From assembly GCF_026262505.1 (NCBI RefSeq), contig NC_067206.1:31697896-31761895 (forward strand): a stretch of DNA of 64,000 nt, in the 5' to 3' direction. Source of the stretch: Trichomonas vaginalis G3. Lineage: Eukaryota > Parabasalia > Trichomonadida > Trichomonadidae. This document shows positions 1-8,775 of this stretch, piece by piece. The position numbers and the translations under genes were made by a program. How positions within the stretch are numbered: position 1 is the stretch's first letter; each line of letters opens with the position of its first letter. Below the pieces are notes generated by a model. The model was not told the origin of the DNA and searched no databases. It saw nothing but the letters and a program-made list of their open reading frames with translations.

Positions 1-3000
1 TTAAAAGCTCCTGGATTATCGAACATTACTGCGTATTCTATTGGCAGTTTTCCATTCATCATTATATCAAGTCTTGTTCCATGATTAATAAGTTCTTCAA
101 CAACAGCCAATTTATTCTTTTCAATCGCATAAAACAAAGCAGAAACTTTCGCTTTTTGAGAGAATTCGTATTTAAACAAAAACTCGGAATGTTCAAATTT
201 ATAATTTGAGTCAATCAATTTCTTCAAGAAAACCGATTCATTCTCTATTTTCCCGATGTTTTCAATGTATTTCTTTGTCTTAATAGATATCAACAACTTC
301 ATTGCTGGATCTACATTTCGCAAGTTCAAATCCTTATAATAAGAAATCGGAATCAATTCAAAAATTTTAATCATTTGTTCTGTATTTAATTTTCTACTAA
401 ACAGTTCTGTAGCAATTGACACATCATCACTGGATTTATTACAAGTAAGAGCATTAATCAACAAATCAGTTGTCAAATACTTGTTGTATTTTTCATAATC
501 AACCATGAAAACAACGTAATCATTGATACTATTTTGAGATAATAATAATTTCATTGATTCATCATTTGGTTGAAAATCTTCCAAAAATTTCTTAACAATG
601 TTTTGTTTTAATTGCATTTCTGTTTTTGGAGGATTATGTTGAAATGTTTCGTTTTGATTTGATTTATTAGATATTTTTGTTTTTTCCCAACGTGTTGAAA
701 TAGATTTTGTAAATGGATTACTGATCCAGGAATGGGAATTGGAATTGTATTTGTATTTGTATTTATTCGGCCATTGAGAGATTGCTCCAGAACCAAATGT
801 AGCTGTTGATTGTCCTTGAGAGCTATTATTAGTTTTGGGAGATGATTCATCATCTAATTCAAAAATTTCTTCAATTGTCAAATATTTGACATTTTCAAGA
901 TTGTTCATTAGTCTTCTCATGTCTGGATTAATTGTTTTGATGTAGTCAAACTCTTCTTTAGTGAAAGCAAGACGAGAATAGAAAGATGAACTGTTGAAAA
1001 TCTCTGAAATTTTTTCGAGATTTACAAATTGACGGTTTTGATCCAAAAGTAAGTAATCCAAGACACTTTCTAAGTTTTTGACTGATGATCTCATAGTTAA
1101 CTGTGCCATTATATAATAATGAAGCATTTTGTCAAACATTTCTTGAGAAAATGTTTGAATTTTGAAATCAATTTTGAGTTGGATCAAAACAGGCAAAATA
1201 TTAATTATAGCTGCTGGATTCTTTGTTATATAATCATTGTATGCTTCTTTCTGCATTATTGAGTTAATTAAAACTTTTATATCATTTAAATTTTGAGGTT
1301 TTAAAAGTCCTGTCCTCCTCTTTAAGTAACTCAAGTTAATCATCGCAATTGGATCCAAACGAGAATCTTCTTTAAAAGGAAAATTAATTTTCTCGTAAGG
1401 ATTGAAACAAGCAAAATGTAGAAGGTATTTGAACTCATCGTCAGTGAATAACTGCTTTGATAGATGTGTTGACAAATAATAGTACATAAATGGTGAAAGT
1501 TGAAGCAAATTTAATAATTCATTTTTGGAAAAATCAGAAATTGAATCAGAAATGAACATATTTAAATCGGCAAGTTCACATCTATCTAAATAATACTTGA
1601 TTATCATGGTCTTTGCCTCATTTGAAAGAGGAAAATTTGAATTATGTAATTTAATTAAATCTTTTGGAGATTGATTCTGATTTATCTTTGTTATTAAAAA
1701 GTTCTTGAGATAAGAATCTTCAATGATGTGTTCGATTTTTAGAACATTAAATTTTGGATGGTCAAGAAAAACGTTTAAATGAATGATATCAAGATTTTCA
1801 AGACAATTATTGAAACATGAATTGATGAATTGATCATCAGCGTTGTTTATGATGTTACTTATTGTTACTGGATCATATGCAATTGAAAATATTGTTGAAT
1901 TGTATTCAGAATACTGAGAAAGTTCTTGAGTAAGAACATTAATTCCATCCATTACTAAACAAAGCAAATAATTCTGACATTTCAGTAATTTCTTTGGATT
2001 TCTGACATGAAATGAATGAAGTGTTCGTATTGAGAATGTTTCTGAGAAATAATAGAATTTGCTGCCTGTATTGAAATCTTCTTCTTTGAATTTATTGAAA
2101 ATAAACCAATCATAAATATTATCATGTCTAAAAATCAAAGGAATCAAGGAATATTCCTTGCAATTGGTGTCAGAATCACCTACAAGGTTAATTATTTCTT
2201 CAGCTCCACTGGCTAATGCGTAAACGTTGTAAACAGTTTGAAATAATTTAATGTCAATTTTTAATTTGTTATCCCAGAAGTATTTGAAGATCTTTCGTGC
2301 TCCATAAAAACATGCAAGTTGAAGGAGTTGAATTTTTGCTCCATTATACAAATAAATTTGTTTTAAGTCAAAATCGGTTTTTTTCGATAATTCAGCAAAG
2401 AATTGAAAGTCATCATCAATGATATGATCAAGATATTCATATGGAAACTGTGTTGCTTGTACATCGCATTTTGAAAAAATTAAACCGTACAAATAATCCA
2501 AATTTGAAGATAATTCAGGATCTAATGGAGAACTGAGAAGTTTTGATTCATAGTATGAATTTTCATCAGCTTTATGTAAGTAATAACTGAATTGATCTGA
2601 AACATAAAGGGATTTGGTGGCTAATAAGCGTACATTTCGAGATAAATTCATGTACAAATAAACGTAGTCTTTAACATGTTTCGGTCTTAGCCAGATATTA
2701 ATCTCTAATTCGTGTAAACCTGTTTGGATGTTTGTTTCGATAAATTCTAGAAGCTCTCTTGTTTGTTCATCGTTTTGAGAATCATATGAACTAAAAAGTT
2801 GTTGTATTCTGCTTAAATGTGTATAAGCTTCGGATAATTGATCAGTTGCGCATTTTTCTGGAGATAATAGAAGGTCTTGTTCCATAATAAATACTGGACT
2901 TAACTGAAGAGCAGTTATAAGATTTTGAACTTTTGATCCAAAAGAAGTTTTATTAAAACTATCTTTTGGGTTTGTTTCAAGATTGACAAATTGTTTTTTG

Positions 3001-3050
3001 GAAATTGATCGATTGATTACGTGCGATTGTCCTGTAAGTATCTTCTTCAT
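1..3050 (-). CDS. Host ankyrin-repeat-like protein, 3' part outside window
   Basis: The frame starts at the ATG ending at 3050 (MKKILTGQSH) and stays open for about 1016 codons to the window edge, so the C-terminus is missing. Most of the visible protein is helical, leucine-rich and without a motif I recognise. Near the edge it shows ankyrin-type repeats, for example LFYAIEKNKLAVVEELINHG followed by the typical G-x-LPIEYAV step. Large ankyrin-like families of this kind are abundant in T. vaginalis. A low-complexity Asn/Ser-rich stretch lies near 700-850. No intron is needed. It points away from the 61779 gene, and the two shared an upstream region before the Maverick inserted. Likely a cytosolic protein-interaction scaffold; the specific role is unknown. 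Confidence 0.75.
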   Translation of the reverse strand, partial: MKKILTGQSHVINRSISKKQFVNLETNPKDSFNKTSFGSKVQNLITALQLSPVFIMEQDLLLSPEKCATDQLSEAYTHLSRIQQLFSSYDSQNDEQTRELLEFIETNIQTGLHELEINIWLRPKHVKDYVYLYMNLSRNVRLLATKSLYVSDQFSYYLHKADENSYYESKLLSSPLDPELSSNLDYLYGLIFSKCDVQATQFPYEYLDHIIDDDFQFFAELSKKTDFDLKQIYLYNGAKIQLLQLACFYGARKIFKYFWDNKLKIDIKLFQTVYNVYALASGAEEIINLVGDSDTNCKEYSLIPLIFRHDNIYDWFIFNKFKEEDFNTGSKFYYFSETFSIRTLHSFHVRNPKKLLKCQNYLLCLVMDGINVLTQELSQYSEYNSTIFSIAYDPVTISNIINNADDQFINSCFNNCLENLDIIHLNVFLDHPKFNVLKIEHIIEDSYLKNFLITKINQNQSPKDLIKLHNSNFPLSNEAKTMIIKYYLDRCELADLNMFISDSISDFSKNELLNLLQLSPFMYYYLSTHLSKQLFTDDEFKYLLHFACFNPYEKINFPFKEDSRLDPIAMINLSYLKRRTGLLKPQNLNDIKVLINSIMQKEAYNDYITKNPAAIINILPVLIQLKIDFKIQTFSQEMFDKMLHYYIMAQLTMRSSVKNLESVLDYLLLDQNRQFVNLEKISEIFNSSSFYSRLAFTKEEFDYIKTINPDMRRLMNNLENVKYLTIEEIFELDDESSPKTNNSSQGQSTATFGSGAISQWPNKYKYKYNSNSHSWISNPFTKSISTRWEKTKISNKSNQNETFQHNPPKTEMQLKQNIVKKFLEDFQPNDESMKLLLSQNSINDYVVFMVDYEKYNKYLTTDLLINALTCNKSSDDVSIATELFSRKLNTEQMIKIFELIPISYYKDLNLRNVDPAMKLLISIKTKKYIENIGKIENESVFLKKLIDSNYKFEHSEFLFKYEFSQKAKVSALFYAIEKNKLAVVEELINHGTRLDIMMNGKLPIEYAVMFDNPGAF

Positions 3051-3154
3051 TAGCTAATTATGCAGGAAAAATAAAAAAATTTAAAAAATTATTTTATTCA
3101 AGATAATGAAAAACATTTATTAATAGATACATAATATTAACTCCATATAACTTA

Positions 3155-3159
3155 TTAAA
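3155..3159. other. Candidate target-site duplication, left (TTAAA)
   Basis: TTAAA precedes the left terminal inverted repeat and recurs at 61303-61307 directly after the right one. The A/T run at the terminus makes the exact edge uncertain by one or two bases. A 4-5 bp duplication fits; the 6 bp usual for the class does not fit cleanly. Confidence 0.45.
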
Positions 3160-3437
3160 AAAAGGTAGTGGGGCTTCCAGGCGCGTTGCGCCCTCTAGCC
3201 CCGAAGATGTTTAGTATAAATGAAGTTTTTATTCGGAGGGCTTCCAGGCGCGTTGCGCCCTCTAGCCCCGAAGATGTTTAGTATAAATGAAGTTTTTATT
3301 CGGAGGGCTTCCAGGCGCGTTGCGCCCTCTAGCCCCGAAGAAATTTTGCCCAAGACCCAAGAGGAGGACCGAACCCCAGCCGACCAGCCGGTGACAAAAC
3401 CAAAACCGTTGTTATTTACATCATATTAATGGTGTCA
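3160..3437 (+). repeat. Left terminal inverted repeat of the outer Maverick
   Basis: This segment is repeated in reverse complement at 60957-61302. Its outer part is a direct repeat of a 67-bp GC-rich unit (start points 3171, 3238, 3305), each with the hairpin GGCGC-GTT-GCGCC. The inner part is single-copy up to GTGTCA. The left end has three units and the right end four, so the TIRs differ in length by one unit. A 69-codon reading frame runs through both TIRs, but it only follows the repeat and I do not call it a gene. Confidence 0.88.
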
Positions 3438-3546
3438 CTTTTTAAATGTCACTTTTTGTGTCACTTTTCACAAATTATATATGTTTTCATGTTTTGTCAC
3501 TTTTCTGTCACTTTTCGGGTAAAAACATTTTTATTATTATATATAA

Positions 3547-4365
3547 ATGAATTTTACAAAACCACCGTTACCGTTCTTTGGAAATAAGAGTAAATGTAAA
3601 GATATTATATTGAGAGAACTTAAGAAACTACCGAATGGTCTAACATTTGTAGATTTGTTCGGTGGAAGTTTCTATATATCCCATTTATGTCATACCGTAT
3701 TTCCTGACTCAAAGATTATATGCAATGACTTCGACAACTATATGGACCGTCTCAAACATATTCCAGACACAAATAATATATTGAAAGAGTTAAAAGAAAA
3801 GATACCTATAGGTAAGATGGAACGTATACCATTAGATAAGAAAAATATTGTGAGAGAGGTTTTGAAAAAAGCAGAATATATAGACTGGGATAGTATATCT
3901 GCTAGACTATTATATAGTGGTGCTATAAGAGTTCATGACATTGAAACACTTATGTCAAAAGTTTTATATCTTAACTATACAAATGTTTTCAAAGAGGACA
4001 TAGAAAAATATATTGAGGGTATAGAGTTTGTGAGATGTCATTGGACAGAGTTGTATGAAAAATATAAAGACAAGGAAAATGTTTTCTTTATAGTGGACCC
4101 GCCGTTCTATAACACATGGGATTTTCAATACCAAGTAGACTGGACTTTGAGAGACTCTTTAGAAACTTTAGACGTTATACATAACCATCCATGCTTTTAC
4201 TTTACATCCGATAAAAGTGGTTTGGAAACCGTTATGAGATGGTTAGAGGACATACATGACTATGAGTTTAGATATGACAAGATAGAATATGAGAGAGGTC
4301 CTATAAACCGGAGAAAGTGTCACAATAAAGAAATTTTATTAGTAAGTAAATGTGGTTTGAAATAG
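3547..4365 (+). CDS. D12-class adenine-N6 DNA methyltransferase (Dam-like)
   Basis: A 272-residue protein with the order of motifs of the Dam/D12 family. An N-terminal PFFGNKSK (about residues 9-16) resembles motif X, FVDLFGGSF (about 34-42) is the AdoMet-binding motif I, and DPPFYNT (from about 184) is the catalytic motif IV. It would transfer a methyl group from AdoMet to adenine N6 in DNA. It is the first gene inside the left TIR and overlaps the next small gene by 16 bases. T. vaginalis is known to have abundant 6mA and Maverick-linked Dam-type enzymes, so the context fits. It may mark element DNA or affect host chromatin; that role is inference. The frame looks whole. The inner Maverick has no counterpart. 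Confidence 0.88.
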   Translation: MNFTKPPLPFFGNKSKCKDIILRELKKLPNGLTFVDLFGGSFYISHLCHTVFPDSKIICNDFDNYMDRLKHIPDTNNILKELKEKIPIGKMERIPLDKKNIVREVLKKAEYIDWDSISARLLYSGAIRVHDIETLMSKVLYLNYTNVFKEDIEKYIEGIEFVRCHWTELYEKYKDKENVFFIVDPPFYNTWDFQYQVDWTLRDSLETLDVIHNHPCFYFTSDKSGLETVMRWLEDIHDYEFRYDKIEYERGPINRRKCHNKEILLVSKCGLK

Positions 4366-4481
4366 GACTACTTGTTTTAGGTTTTTTCCATTGTGTCATT
4401 TATTTATTTGACGTGGCAGAAAAGTACAGAGAATATGAAGATGAACCAATGCCTGCAAATGTTCAGTATATGTACTCGTAA
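4350..4481 (+). CDS. Small single-span membrane protein
   Basis: A 43-residue frame starting MWFEIGLLVLGFFHCVIYLF. The first 20 residues form one hydrophobic helix, followed by a charged, acidic tail ending in QYMYS. Its ATG lies within the last codons of the methyltransferase gene, an arrangement like other tightly packed Maverick genes. The type and size resemble small viral membrane proteins. No family is recognised and it could be a chance frame, but the hydrophobic segment and packing favour a real gene. Confidence 0.5.
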   Translation: MWFEIGLLVLGFFHCVIYLFDVAEKYREYEDEPMPANVQYMYS

Positions 4482-4504
4482 GAGATATTTTTATCTAATA
4501 TTAA

Positions 4505-4867
4505 ATGGACGCACAGAACTTAGCGAATGCACAGCAACCTGGACAACCAAACCCAGAGAATATTCCAAATGAAGTTAGAATACAAACTGCAATGGCAAAC
4601 TATGGTCAAGTGCCAACAGATGTACAAATGCAAACTGCCATGTCAAATGACGCTGCGTTAGGTTTGCCACCATGGTATGCAAATATGAGATGGAAAGAGT
4701 TTTATACAAACCCTGAAGTGGGATATAAACAACTTTATGCAGATGACGCGAACACAGGAGTTGACCCAGAATATGTTTTCTACCAGAGGAGAAACAGAAT
4801 GTATGAGCTCCAGTTAAAGAATGCTATGGAACTCAACAGGAAACGTAAGAAACTAGGTGGACATTAG
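4505..4867 (+). CDS. Hypothetical Maverick protein, Gln/Asn-rich N-terminus
   Basis: A 120-residue protein. The N-terminal half is disordered and rich in Gln, Asn and Pro, with a repeated IQTAMANYGQVPTDVQ-like module. The C-terminal half is basic and helical (ELQLKNAMELNRKRKKLGGH). The T-run box TATTTTTATCT lies at 4486-4496, 9 bases before the ATG. It sits among small minor-capsid-like genes, so a virion role is plausible but unproven. I do not recognise a family. Confidence 0.65.
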   Translation: MDAQNLANAQQPGQPNPENIPNEVRIQTAMANYGQVPTDVQMQTAMSNDAALGLPPWYANMRWKEFYTNPEVGYKQLYADDANTGVDPEYVFYQRRNRMYELQLKNAMELNRKRKKLGGH

Positions 4868-4885
4868 ATTTTTACTACTAGTAAA

Positions 4886-5128
4886 ATGGGTTTCTTCAGT
4901 AGTATTGGAAACTTCTTTCGAAATGTTGGAAGAGGTATATGGAATGGAATAAAATCTGTCGGAAGAGGAGTATGGAACGGTATCAAAAATATTGGTAAAA
5001 GAGTAGGTCAGTTCGTTGGTATTATACCTAAAGACGCTGAACCAGAAGAACAAGCCCCTGTTATACAACAACCTGAACCTGCACCACAGTCAAGTTGGCA
5101 ACCAAATCCAACACCTCAACCGTATTAA
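4886..5128 (+). CDS. Small amphipathic, probably myristoylated virion protein (minor-capsid-like)
   Basis: An 80-residue protein starting MGFFSSIGNFF, which fits an N-myristoylation site (Gly2, Ser6). It continues with two amphipathic 11-residue modules, GRGIWNGIKSV and GRGVWNGIKNI, then a Pro/Gln-rich tail. The cationic, Trp- and Gly-containing amphipathic helix resembles membrane-active minor capsid proteins such as adenovirus VI. That similarity is of type only, with no sequence match claimed. The 8776 gene has the same design. The ATTTTTACT box precedes the ATG. Confidence 0.6.
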   Translation: MGFFSSIGNFFRNVGRGIWNGIKSVGRGVWNGIKNIGKRVGQFVGIIPKDAEPEEQAPVIQQPEPAPQSSWQPNPTPQPY

Positions 5129-5132
5129 AAAA

Positions 5133-5981
5133 TTATATTTTTATCGTTCGATAGTAGTTGTATATGAAACTAAGTTCTAAGTAAAACGCATGGTATAATG
5201 GAATTATTCTTTTTCTTCCATCTGTAGTAAACCATACTTGAAAGTCTGAAATACTTCCACTCGGCGGTTCATATAACTTTGTAGGTTTTTCGTAAAAGTC
5301 ATTTGCCAAGCATAAGAAAGAGTTTTGCGCACCAGAAAATGAAGCATGAACAATAATAGCATCTTGGTCGAAAACATCTTTAAATAAATATGGTTCATCT
5401 CTTGCATATCGACTGTAAATATTTGCTAAAGGAAGTTCGACTTTCTGATTTAACATTCTTTGCAAATAATACCATGACATTGCAGTGAATTCTGTATATA
5501 TTTGTTCGTCTTTATTTGGATTGTTTTCGTAGATTTGAAATGACACTTGTGAATTTTGTTTGTCATATACAATTCTCACATAAAGTGTGCTATCGGTATT
5601 CGCATATTCATCAGCATATTTTGCATAACATGAATTTATTTTATCTTCTATATTTTTTAACGCAGTCTGTAGAGAAGATGAAAGGTCAACTTGTATTAGC
5701 TCAATTTCTTCCCACATTTTTCGTTTCCCTTCAGATATATAATCTATATGAAACCTTACAATAAATGGAAAACTTTTATCTTCTACAGACACAAATTTTA
5801 TTCTTCGAAAGCCAATAGATTTAGTAACAGATGGGTCTCTTAACCATCTTAATGGGTAGTCAAAACGATAGCCTTCATGCTTTATAGTATCTAAGTCAAA
5901 CTTTTGACCGACATTAGTAAAAAGTTCATCTAATGGTTTAGTTGTAGCAACTCTAGAATTTTCTTTTTCTATTGGAAGCAT
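5133..5981 (-). CDS. Putative minor capsid protein, family A copy 1
   Basis: A 282-residue beta-rich protein. It belongs with 12601-13461 in the same element and, more distantly, with 18577-19458 and 44165-45022 in the inner one. Shared marks are an N-terminal YRFDYPLRW...IGFRR block and a C-terminal block ASFSG..NSFLCLANDFYE, YEPPSG, FQVWFTT and LELSFIY. All four copies are 280-295 residues. Size, beta content and multiple copies suggest a jelly-roll penton or minor capsid protein, but this is inference. Its start faces the fibre gene at 6000, with both ATGs only 19 bases apart around a shared T-run region. The frame looks whole. Confidence 0.62.
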   Translation of the reverse strand: MLPIEKENSRVATTKPLDELFTNVGQKFDLDTIKHEGYRFDYPLRWLRDPSVTKSIGFRRIKFVSVEDKSFPFIVRFHIDYISEGKRKMWEEIELIQVDLSSSLQTALKNIEDKINSCYAKYADEYANTDSTLYVRIVYDKQNSQVSFQIYENNPNKDEQIYTEFTAMSWYYLQRMLNQKVELPLANIYSRYARDEPYLFKDVFDQDAIIVHASFSGAQNSFLCLANDFYEKPTKLYEPPSGSISDFQVWFTTDGRKRIIPLYHAFYLELSFIYNYYRTIKI

Positions 5982-5999
5982 ATTTTATCTATAATAAAA

Positions 6000-7802
6000 A
6001 TGTCAAATGAAACAGCGTCTATGAGAGAAATACAACACAACCGACAACTCATTATGCAAGCTCTAAATAAGAACACAACAAACTTTTCAAACTATGCTAA
6101 AATATCTGAGTCATTGAAAGAAGGAAACCTAAAACTGACAATAAACCCTATGACAGATGAGTTTCTGTTTCAAGACAATAAAAACAATACTGTCTGTATA
6201 AATCCAACAAAAGGAACTTTAAACGAGAAACCTATAAATGAACTTCTTTTGAAAGCAGATGTTGACAACAAAGCTGACAAAGAATATGTAGACGATGCAA
6301 TAGCAAAAGAAGAAGAAAGAGCTAACAATGCTTATGCAACAAAAGAACATACTCATCCTGAACTAGCAGACAAAACATATGTTGACAATAAAATGTCAAG
6401 TGAAGTGACAAGAGCTGAAAACAAATATTCTAAAAAGACTCATATACATTATATTAACCAAATACCAAGTCTTAAGGAAACATTAGAGACAAAAGCAGAT
6501 AAGACTCATACACATTCTATATCTGATATTACAAACTTACAAGAAACCTTAAACAAGAAAAGTGACGTTGGACATACACATTCTATATCTGATATTACAA
6601 ACTTACAAGAAACCTTAAACAGGAAAAGTGACGTTGGACATACACATACCATTGCAAATATTACAAACTTACAAGAAACCTTAAACAGGAAAAGTGACGT
6701 TGGACATACACATACATCTTCTGAAATAACAGACTTAAACGTTAGCCTTGAAAAGAAAGCAGATAAAACATATGTCAATGAAATATACCAAAGTTTGATA
6801 GGAACAAAAAATATTGAAACTATTGTTGGTGACTTTTCTGTCAATGAAGAAAATAAATATTTTAGATGGCAGTTGGTACAGTCCTTAAAAAATGGTACAC
6901 GGCATAAACTCATTCCGAAAAATAACAATGAAATGTATGTAAGCTATAAAAAGAATGATGGTACACAAGTTAAATTTCCATTAGACAACAACTGCTACTT
7001 AAACTTATATGGAGACGAACAAAAGAAATATTTAAGAGTTTATGAAATGGCATATATGACATTGTCTGACCCAGCTCCAGCACCATATTATTATGACTAT
7101 GGAGATGATGACAGAACACCACATGTAGATGAACAAAAGCTAACATTATATTTAGATTATTATAGATATAAAAGATATAATGCAATAGAAAAAACGAGAA
7201 TAGTATATTATTATACAGATGACAGAAATAAATATTATAGTCAAGATTTTACCTACCCTGAAAACATAAGATTATATTATAAAAAATATTCTGACACAAA
7301 CCAGAAGAAACCTGAAATAGTTGCACTATATTTTAAGTTCAAAAGAGACAATCCTATAATATCTCATATGTTTGATTTAATGAACCCAGTAGGTTCTATT
7401 TATACATCTATGGATGCAAGAGGTCCTCAAGTAATGTTTGGTGTTGGTGCATGGGAACAAATAGTCGACAGGTTTTTGTATTGTGCAAACTCTTCAAAGG
7501 AAACAGGTGGAAGTAAAACGATTTCAGGTGAAAATTTACCTGCACACAGTCATTACATAAATTTAAGTACATCTCAATCAGGTTGGCATAGGCATAGATA
7601 TTGGGGTTGGTCAGGAATGACAAAAGGTAAAGGATATGATGTTAAAGACGACGTTAAGTTTGCTATAAATTGTTACTGGGATGACACGTGGGGAGAAGGA
7701 GACCATACACATTTCGTTTCAGGATATACACAAACAACGGGACAAAGTAAAGACTACATGCCACCTTACATGACAGTTTACGCATGGTATAGAATTGCTT
7801 AG
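6000..7802 (+). CDS. Phage-tail-fibre-like receptor-binding fibre protein
   Basis: A 600-residue protein. Residues about 80-255 are heptad-rich with repeated HTHSISDITNLQETLNKKSD modules, each 22 residues with the GHTH signature of phage tail-fibre shafts. The C-terminal 140 residues match in pattern the collar/receptor-binding domain of phage baseplate and fibre proteins: PVGSIYTSM, GVGAWEQIVDRFLY, GGSKTISGENLPAHSH and a terminal YMPPYMTVYAWYRIA. It probably trimerises and binds a surface on the virion. The inner element has a longer homologue (22421-25927). Its 3' end overlaps the end of the integrase gene by four bases. The frame looks whole. Confidence 0.82.
   Translation: MSNETASMREIQHNRQLIMQALNKNTTNFSNYAKISESLKEGNLKLTINPMTDEFLFQDNKNNTVCINPTKGTLNEKPINELLLKADVDNKADKEYVDDAIAKEEERANNAYATKEHTHPELADKTYVDNKMSSEVTRAENKYSKKTHIHYINQIPSLKETLETKADKTHTHSISDITNLQETLNKKSDVGHTHSISDITNLQETLNRKSDVGHTHTIANITNLQETLNRKSDVGHTHTSSEITDLNVSLEKKADKTYVNEIYQSLIGTKNIETIVGDFSVNEENKYFRWQLVQSLKNGTRHKLIPKNNNEMYVSYKKNDGTQVKFPLDNNCYLNLYGDEQKKYLRVYEMAYMTLSDPAPAPYYYDYGDDDRTPHVDEQKLTLYLDYYRYKRYNAIEKTRIVYYYTDDRNKYYSQDFTYPENIRLYYKKYSDTNQKKPEIVALYFKFKRDNPIISHMFDLMNPVGSIYTSMDARGPQVMFGVGAWEQIVDRFLYCANSSKETGGSKTISGENLPAHSHYINLSTSQSGWHRHRYWGWSGMTKGKGYDVKDDVKFAINCYWDDTWGEGDHTHFVSGYTQTTGQSKDYMPPYMTVYAWYRIA
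6505..6730 (+). repeat. 66-bp coding tandem repeat in the fibre gene
   Basis: Four near-identical 66-bp units encode 22-residue modules beginning HTH and containing a D-x-x-NLQETLN core. The copies are almost identical in DNA, so the array expanded recently or is homogenised. Change in copy number would lengthen or shorten the fibre shaft in frame. Confidence 0.85.
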
Positions 7803-8758
7803 TCGTCATTTTCAACTTCTTTAGCATATTCGTCTGGAGTTGTCTTATATTTGTTAGGAACTGTCTTTGAAAGTATACCACCTTGAACTTTGACAAGTTT
7901 GAAACGAGGTCTGACAATAGTAGTTTTATCTTCTGCTTGCAGTGTGTACATTTTGCCATGTTTGCCTAAAACTTCATAATATTCTCTTGTATACTTTCTT
8001 CTATTTTTACGAACACGAATGTGAGTACCTGTCGGGTTCCCATTGTTGTCATAGTCAATAGTATTTTCATATGGGTCGCGTTTGGGTATTTCTATTTTTA
8101 CTTTGTCACCTTTCTTAAGTTTGAAGCCCGGCATTCTTTCTTGTTTGTCTCTTTTGACTAAATTATTAAATATATAGTCTTTCTCTAAGTCAGGGTTGTT
8201 TTTCATTTCTTCGGGGGAGTGGTTTCCCAAACCTTTTTGTTTACGGTTATTGTAAATATTTAAAACTTGTCTCATCTTTGCCATGGAGAAGTGTCTATAC
8301 TTGTCGTCATATGACATTTCATTTGCTTCACCACCTTGTGGTTGGTTTAAGTCTCTTAACATTTTTATACATCCGTCAATGACACCAAGAGCAGAATGGT
8401 TTTGGTCGACAATGAAATATTGGTTTACATTTTTTGAACGCAGATAGTTTTTTACATCATCTGATTTGAAAGAACTTTCACAGTCAGATGTCAGTTTTGT
8501 TGGATGGTATTTGTCAACGAATATTGTCAAAGCAGTTTTCACATCTAAAATATTTTTGGACCATAATGGTATGGCTTCACAGTATCTTGTGTTTTGACCA
8601 ACAAATATTAACCAGTATGGTGGTCCATCTTCTCTATACCTCGGAATGTTTTCCAAGATATCCATAAACCAAGCATTTGGTGTTGAACTAAAGATTTTTA
8701 TCATGAGTGCTTTCTTTGTCGCTTTAGAAACATAGGGGTCCTTGTTTGGATTCGTCAT
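7799..8758 (-). CDS. Retroviral-type integrase of the outer Maverick
   Basis: A 319-residue protein of the DDE integrase superfamily in the Maverick clade. The RNase H-fold core has FMDIL (about residue 33), the LTSDCESSF block (about 94) and the NHSALG...LRDL block (about 143-160). After it come a YNNRKQKGLGNHSPEEM segment and a C-terminal SH3/chromo-like region with basic patches. It would carry out strand transfer of the element ends into chromosomal DNA. A short extra segment, PQGGEANEMS, is absent from the inner-element homologue and coincides with a GC hairpin (8330-8342). It is convergent with the fibre gene. Confidence 0.88.
   Translation of the reverse strand: MTNPNKDPYVSKATKKALMIKIFSSTPNAWFMDILENIPRYREDGPPYWLIFVGQNTRYCEAIPLWSKNILDVKTALTIFVDKYHPTKLTSDCESSFKSDDVKNYLRSKNVNQYFIVDQNHSALGVIDGCIKMLRDLNQPQGGEANEMSYDDKYRHFSMAKMRQVLNIYNNRKQKGLGNHSPEEMKNNPDLEKDYIFNNLVKRDKQERMPGFKLKKGDKVKIEIPKRDPYENTIDYDNNGNPTGTHIRVRKNRRKYTREYYEVLGKHGKMYTLQAEDKTTIVRPRFKLVKVQGGILSKTVPNKYKTTPDEYAKEVENDD
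8330..8342 (-). repeat. Eroded GC mini-hairpin inside the integrase gene
   Basis: A perfect 5-bp stem, ACCAC-CTT-GTGGT. On the coding strand it is followed by GA and a sequence that no longer pairs, as if half of a double hairpin has decayed. It encodes PQGGEANE, like the PQRGEDEVH and PQSGEGEAR peptides of the intact double hairpins. Confidence 0.6.
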
Positions 8759-8775
8759 TTTTTACCCTATAAGAA

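Noticed and set aside
3220-3429. 69-codon frame in the outer TIR, also at 60965-61174
   Set aside because: It only follows the 67-bp repeat units, has no leader like the real genes, and its length changes with the repeat count.
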